Source: Anaerolineaceae bacterium
GTDB lineage: Bacteria; Chloroflexota; Anaerolineae; Anaerolineales; Anaerolineaceae
Assembly (NCBI GenBank): GCA_016841525.1
Contig: JAENYZ010000001.1
Location: forward strand, 496,001 to 560,000
Reading direction: 5' to 3'
DNA length: 64,000 bases
Part shown: piece after piece, positions 60,701 to 64,000 of the stretch
Position numbering within the stretch: position 1 is the first letter of the stretch
Layout: the number at the start of each line of letters is the position of its first letter
Made by a program: the position numbers and the translations under genes
Notes under the pieces: generated by a model
Told to the model about the DNA's origin: nothing
What the model saw: only the letters and a program-made list of their open reading frames with translations
Database searches by the model: none

Positions 60701-62085
60701 AACCAAGGCTTGACCACAATGGTTTGATGCAGCTCAACTATGAGAACGCCCGCCGCCCGCGCTTCATCATGCAGGGCAAGAGCGGCGTCGGCGACTCCGG
60801 CACCATCATGATGATCCTCTACAAAGAAGGACAGGAGGGCAGCGGACGTCCCTCGGACATCATGCTGCGGCGCGTGGTCGTGGATGGTCCCGGAAATCCA
60901 TACAGCCCAAATAACATCCTCTGTACAGCAACAGAAACCGTTGACCTCGATCCCACAGATGAAGGCATTCATAATGTCGAGGTTTGTGTGGGCGGCGCTC
61001 AGAACATGAGCACGGTTCAACCCAAGGTCGTCACGCCATCTATGGGAGATTCCGAACAGGAAGACCCCTATGGCGCCATCAAAGTGGTGGAATACAAGCA
61101 AACCTTGGAGACTCTGGACTGGCCTTCGGGTATCAATCCATACGAGGATGCCCGCGCCCACCGCGGCGCCCTGATGGGTGACTTGGTGATCATGGGTTAT
61201 TCCTACACACCCAATTGGGCAGCCTACCGCAACGGCAACGACAAGTACGACTTCTTCATCCGCCGCTCCTTCGACGGCGGGCAAACCTGGACAACGGATC
61301 CACTCGGTGTTAAGGCATTCGATATTGTAACAAATACTGAAACAGGGCAGCCAGAGGCGGTACCGGGGGACACCTTCTCCGTGGTCAACTGCGACACCTA
61401 CACAGATCCGACCCTAGATGAAGGCGGTAATCCCGTTGGTGAGATCACCACCGGTCCGCATTATCATTACACGGTTTGTGACGGCTACCTGCCTGGCGAG
61501 TTTGAACAGGCACGGAACCTCTCGCAGTTACCCAATGCCAAGAGCAGCGTGATCGAGCCCCGCATCGTGAAAGCTCCAGGAACAATTAAGCTACCTAATG
61601 GTGACCCAACAGGTTATCCAGAGGATATCAACACCTTCGGGATGTACTACGTCAGCTACGGCACCGCCACCAACCCCAAGAAGGAAAAGGCAGTGGATCC
61701 TGAAACAGGAGAACCTTTGCTGGATGAAGACGGTAAGCAAATCTTCATCCATGAAGAACCCGCCCCGATGGACCTGTACTACAGCTTTAGCCTCGATTAC
61801 GGTGAGACCCATGAGCTGGTTGAATGGGTCGTCAACCCCGAAAGCGAAGGAAATTACGCTGGAGAAACTGTCACCCGCTGGGATTGGCTGGCGAAGGGCG
61901 ATCAGGAGCAGGGCGAAGCGCAGCTGCGCATGACCCCCGACGGCTCCCGCTTCTATGCCACCTGGGTGCAGGAAGGTTATGACAATAAAGGTGATTACGG
62001 CTCCGATATCTGGTTCCGCCGGATTATGCGGTCAGAGTTCCCGAATAACGTGGCACCAACCACAACACCAATTGTCCCAGAATAA
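57799..62085 (+). CDS. Giant secreted protein (1428 aa), sialidase-like Asp-box repeats; paralog of 50064-53384 with ~300-aa extra N-terminus
   Basis: Signal peptide; 'SRDDGNTFKRKN', 'SFDGGQTWTTDP'; 'VPYSCVWTARGTLV..ERLTSGRRDANQV..IAWQEDPEGLRPGQAKGPGPGWGGATTNHKTDIWYSYITW'. Confidence 0.88.
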   Translation: MHHLRLKKLFVLIFLLVLLAPSLAAGAETILPEPYKGGRQTGILIGDEGERIGTATYWNRRNHFHVELNFDDENTIVKEAQVYLGREEPLYDPLFKNGKPVPGKFPCKVEGTTLLSCDLEQDFAFKWGQNRSRWVAVHGDLTNNSFWLLPMDEFGNADSYVPYPKLKHGGYFDAMMTHPARGHFIDSPVFGLGYQTPTQWGVTDIAGGFDYFPSEFVDFWIGSYHLGSAIGDQKVSPLDIFTGYDTTIYITDPETGIQTLNTENPVINMARFLQSLDADGEPKQGISITEPVVVCLETAMGNLGYTELYFNLGGYIEDILVETVFVCEGVEGVNLNIVTYEEAKENLDKSQSSMLRKNISRTPDLGSSKSKLNIMPMYFPALRANGDPAYYTDETGQIVYDEIPYYDENLQLAYTRTEAKPIVAVYTDAVQGEDGTVYGEDVFAAISRDDGNTFKRKNIARAADRSSFDVTVKEYDELGNVVDEYLAPYYGEAKKPVFQVKGNKILVAWTSKYCNGGRPTYAIKTEDTPDDPTTPENEFEENYPYDDPYFEEDIWGVSGPQRSVDYTDQGFPEVGEVPYSCVWTARGTLVTEEMLADTEGYWATALKDPLDPESTYSVGDIVWYKPERLTSGRRDANQVFMGAADDAGFAIAWQEDPEGLRPGQAKGPGPGWGGATTNHKTDIWYSYITWDDFLVVDENFESHGENQSGLTGRPKALVPMSLPVRVSDNDVVNTDNLKIEVDPETKLPEKDSEGNYIFTKLPPVDDPDSNGDHMGSHDYALPDNNPGLCVDFYYKIPYSQRDLEEGEEPDFKQVCITADGRLLDGNTGASRPNLFLQKYKKPDGTFSAYAIFAYEESKGMGSGPPDHVEGEGPYGDEYLAEQGKNSIYHSFDFQNPDLVSAGTLINLPEKQFEVDEEGNPVFVDAEGNPVEVDEYGLPLVEGATPNILSDFTFVMDEVVDESGNVTYEPRLDHNGLMQLNYENARRPRFIMQGKSGVGDSGTIMMILYKEGQEGSGRPSDIMLRRVVVDGPGNPYSPNNILCTATETVDLDPTDEGIHNVEVCVGGAQNMSTVQPKVVTPSMGDSEQEDPYGAIKVVEYKQTLETLDWPSGINPYEDARAHRGALMGDLVIMGYSYTPNWAAYRNGNDKYDFFIRRSFDGGQTWTTDPLGVKAFDIVTNTETGQPEAVPGDTFSVVNCDTYTDPTLDEGGNPVGEITTGPHYHYTVCDGYLPGEFEQARNLSQLPNAKSSVIEPRIVKAPGTIKLPNGDPTGYPEDINTFGMYYVSYGTATNPKKEKAVDPETGEPLLDEDGKQIFIHEEPAPMDLYYSFSLDYGETHELVEWVVNPESEGNYAGETVTRWDWLAKGDQEQGEAQLRMTPDGSRFYATWVQEGYDNKGDYGSDIWFRRIMRSEFPNNVAPTTTPIVPE
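60538..60618 (+). repeat. 3 x 27-nt in-frame tandem repeat inside the giant protein gene
   Basis: gttgatgaagaaggaaatcctgttttt / gttgatgcagaaggaaatcctgtagaa / gttgatgaatatggcctcccactcgtg = VDEEGNPVF/VDAEGNPVE/VDEYGLPLV. Confidence 0.8.
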
Positions 62086-62128
62086 TGTATTGAATTGAGG
62101 TTTTAACACCTTAAACGAATGAGATACT

Positions 62129-62155
62129 GGAGGCTGCTCTCGGGCAGCCTCCTTT
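62129..62155 (+). terminator. Hairpin terminator
   Basis: GGAGGCTGC-tctcgg-GCAGCCTCC-ttt. Confidence 0.8.
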
Positions 62156-62160
62156 GATTC

Positions 62161-62220
62161 CCAGCCTTCCCCTGGAGCAAAGCAGAACACCTTTAGGTGC
62201 GAGGAGAAGCCTTAAAAGCC
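62161..62220. repeat. Interspersed repeat R1 (partial)
   Basis: ccttcccctggagcaaagcagaacacctttaggtgcgaggagaagccttaaaagcc. Confidence 0.75.
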
Positions 62221-62346
62221 ACCCCAGTTGAGTTACATTATGATAGATTAGGAACTAAAGACCTCTTTATAAATTCAGTTTAAGATAATCCATGATACAA
62301 TCCACACAACAAAAATTTAAAAACCAGCTAACACCAAAGAATCATC

Positions 62347-62727
62347 ATGCGCCTCCCGAAAAACAAACACCTGAACAAGAATGCACAAAAACTACGAAGA
62401 AACATGACCAAAGAAGAACGTCACCTTTGGTAAGACTTCCTCAAAAACTACCCCGTTCAATTCAACAGACAAAAAGTGGTTGGTAATTATATCGTTGATT
62501 TTTTCTGCCATAAAGCAAAACTTATCATCGAATTGGATGGATCACAACATTTCGACACAACTCAACCTAATTACGACCATCAAAGAACTGATTACCTTAG
62601 GAGCCTTGGCCTGATTGTTCTGCGAATACCTAATAACGAAATACATGACAATTTCCCCGGAGTATGCGAATTTATCGACCACGAAGTAAAGACAAGGATT
62701 ATCCCTCATCATTCAGCTTTCAGCTGA
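62347..62727 (+). pseudogene. DUF559-type (Vsr-like) endonuclease with single in-frame TAA
   Basis: MRLPKNKHLNKNAQKLRRNMTKEERHLW*DFLKNYPVQFNRQKVVGNYIVDFFCHKAKLIIELDGSQHFDTTQPNYDHQRTDYLRSLGLIVLRIPNNEI; TAA at 62431-62433. Confidence 0.85.
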
Positions 62728-62832
62728 CAGCTTCTACTGGAACGGAGTGTAACACCTTAAAATGCGAGAAGAAGCCTTAAAAGCCTTCCCTAGGGGGAAG
62801 GTGGCACGCCGCCAGTCGTGACGAATAAGGGA
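62701..62832. repeat. Interspersed repeat R2; overlaps DUF559 3' end
   Basis: atccctcatcattcagctttcagctgacagcttct...gccttccctagggggaaggtggcacgccgccagtcgtgacgaataaggga. Confidence 0.85.
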
Positions 62833-62897
62833 ATAGTATAGTAAAAGCTCATTATTTCTTATACAAAATATAATTTAATTTTGATTTTTAAAAACAA

Positions 62898-63103
62898 CCT
62901 CATCAGTCAGCTTTCAGCTGCCAGCTTCTCCAAGGAGAAGCCTTAAAATCCTTCCCTGAAACGGAGTGAAACCCTTTCAGGTGCGAGGAGAAACCTTCAA
63001 TAGCCTTCTCTTGAAGCGCAGCGAAACGCCTTCAACGTGTGAGAAGTAAAAGCCTTCCCTAGGGGGAAGGTGGCACGCCGCAAGGCGTGACGGATGAGGG
63101 ATA
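62898..63103. repeat. Interspersed repeat R3
   Basis: cctcatcagtcagctttcagctgccagcttctcc...ccttccctagggggaaggtggcacgccgcaaggcgtgacggatgaggg. Confidence 0.85.
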
Positions 63104-63216
63104 AGTGTGTGCTTTGAAAACTACTTGATGAAAATAAAACTACATCATTCTTTTGACATTGACCTATTCTCCTCAACTGCCCCGTTAATTTAATCACTTA
63201 ATGGAGCGTTAAGGTA

Positions 63217-63294
63217 ATCCCTCATCAGTCAGCTGCGCTGACAGCTTCTCCTGGAACGGAGTGGAACACCTTCAGGTGCTAGGAGAAGCCTTAA
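63217..63294. repeat. Interspersed repeat R4
   Basis: atccctcatcagtcagctgcgctgacagcttctcctggaacggagtggaacaccttcaggtgctaggagaagcctt. Confidence 0.85.
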
Positions 63295-63428
63295 ATCATA
63301 TCCCCCAAAACTAAAATCCCATTTGCCAAAATCGGGATATTAATTTAAAATTAGAGCAATTATTATTTCATTAACAATAATTAAGTCCTATCGGTTGATC
63401 AATATTCTTAAACCAGGGACCGCAACCT

Positions 63429-64000
63429 ATGAAAATTAAATTTCTACGACTGCTGAATGCCCTCTTACTCTTTAATTTCATCATTACACCCCGGGCAGCT
63501 GCACAAGCGCCTGCACCGCAAGACCCACGCGCTGCGGGATTAACCGACTCCTTTTCCATCCCCGATCAAGACATCATTATCCACCGCTCTCCTGCCGTCC
63601 TTGAGCCCTATCAAATCTGGTTCCAGCTCCAACCCAACACAGTTAACTCTGATCAGACCCAGCAAACACAGAACGATTACTTATCAGTGGCTGAAGCTGC
63701 ACTCGGCAGAAACCTTGAGGTCATACCCACTGACATTAACCAGAACGACACCCTCACCCTCAGGCTGTTCAAATCCGAAGCCAAACAGCTGTTAAACCTG
63801 CCCGAGGTGCTGCGCGTTGCCCCGCTGGAGATCTCTAAGGAAATCGATCATGAATCTCCCAATCTGTCTGATGAAAGCCTAACCAGCACCACCCGGGAAG
63901 CGCCCCTGCCCGTCAACCACACCGTCAGCCAGGATCTGGCAAACCCGGGCGATATGCTGACCTATACCATCACCATCCCCGCCAACCACACCGGCGCTGA
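63429..64000 (+). CDS. N-terminal part of a large secreted protein, runs off the window
   Basis: MKIKFLRLLNALLLFNFIITPRAAAQAPAPQDPRAAG...; open to the window end; 'VNHTVSQDLANPGDMLTYTITIPANHTGA' conserved-repeat-like. Confidence 0.75.
   Translation, partial: MKIKFLRLLNALLLFNFIITPRAAAQAPAPQDPRAAGLTDSFSIPDQDIIIHRSPAVLEPYQIWFQLQPNTVNSDQTQQTQNDYLSVAEAALGRNLEVIPTDINQNDTLTLRLFKSEAKQLLNLPEVLRVAPLEISKEIDHESPNLSDESLTSTTREAPLPVNHTVSQDLANPGDMLTYTITIPANHTGA

Noticed and set aside
62292-62486. 64-aa ORF before the DUF559 fragment
   Set aside because: Overlapping wrong frame; the true DUF559 frame starts at 62347 and is interrupted by TAA.

Overview
The window looks like a chromosomal segment of a Chloroflexota (Anaerolineae-like) bacterium. 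This is inferred from gene content and protein style; no search was run. About 50 coding genes are supportable: a pst phosphate operon, the rpmH-rnpA-yidD-[PQQ propeller lipoprotein]-yidC-jag cluster, an ascorbate-type PTS operon, tryptophanase, uvrC, a sugar-catabolism operon, mtaB, thpR-rsfS, and a 17 kb right-hand region dominated by giant exported proteins. Main observations: (1) a heliorhodopsin with the TM7 Schiff-base lysine (K250) and TM3 carboxylate; (2) an unannotated ~168-nt structured RNA candidate at 44361-44528 with its own -10 box, long-range closing stem and GNRA hairpin; (3) a 32-aa membrane microprotein with a near-perfect Shine-Dalgarno inside the PTS operon, and a second 33-aa one after uvrC; (4) a BamB-like propeller lipoprotein inserted between yidD and yidC; (5) a DUF559 nuclease gene with one in-frame stop, whose real stop codon lies in an interspersed repeat family; (6) tandem secreted-protein cassettes with identical flanks and diverged cores; (7) a structured leader before a 1428-aa surface protein; (8) rsfS that appears to need a CTG start. 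No tRNA, rRNA, CRISPR array or transposase was recognised.
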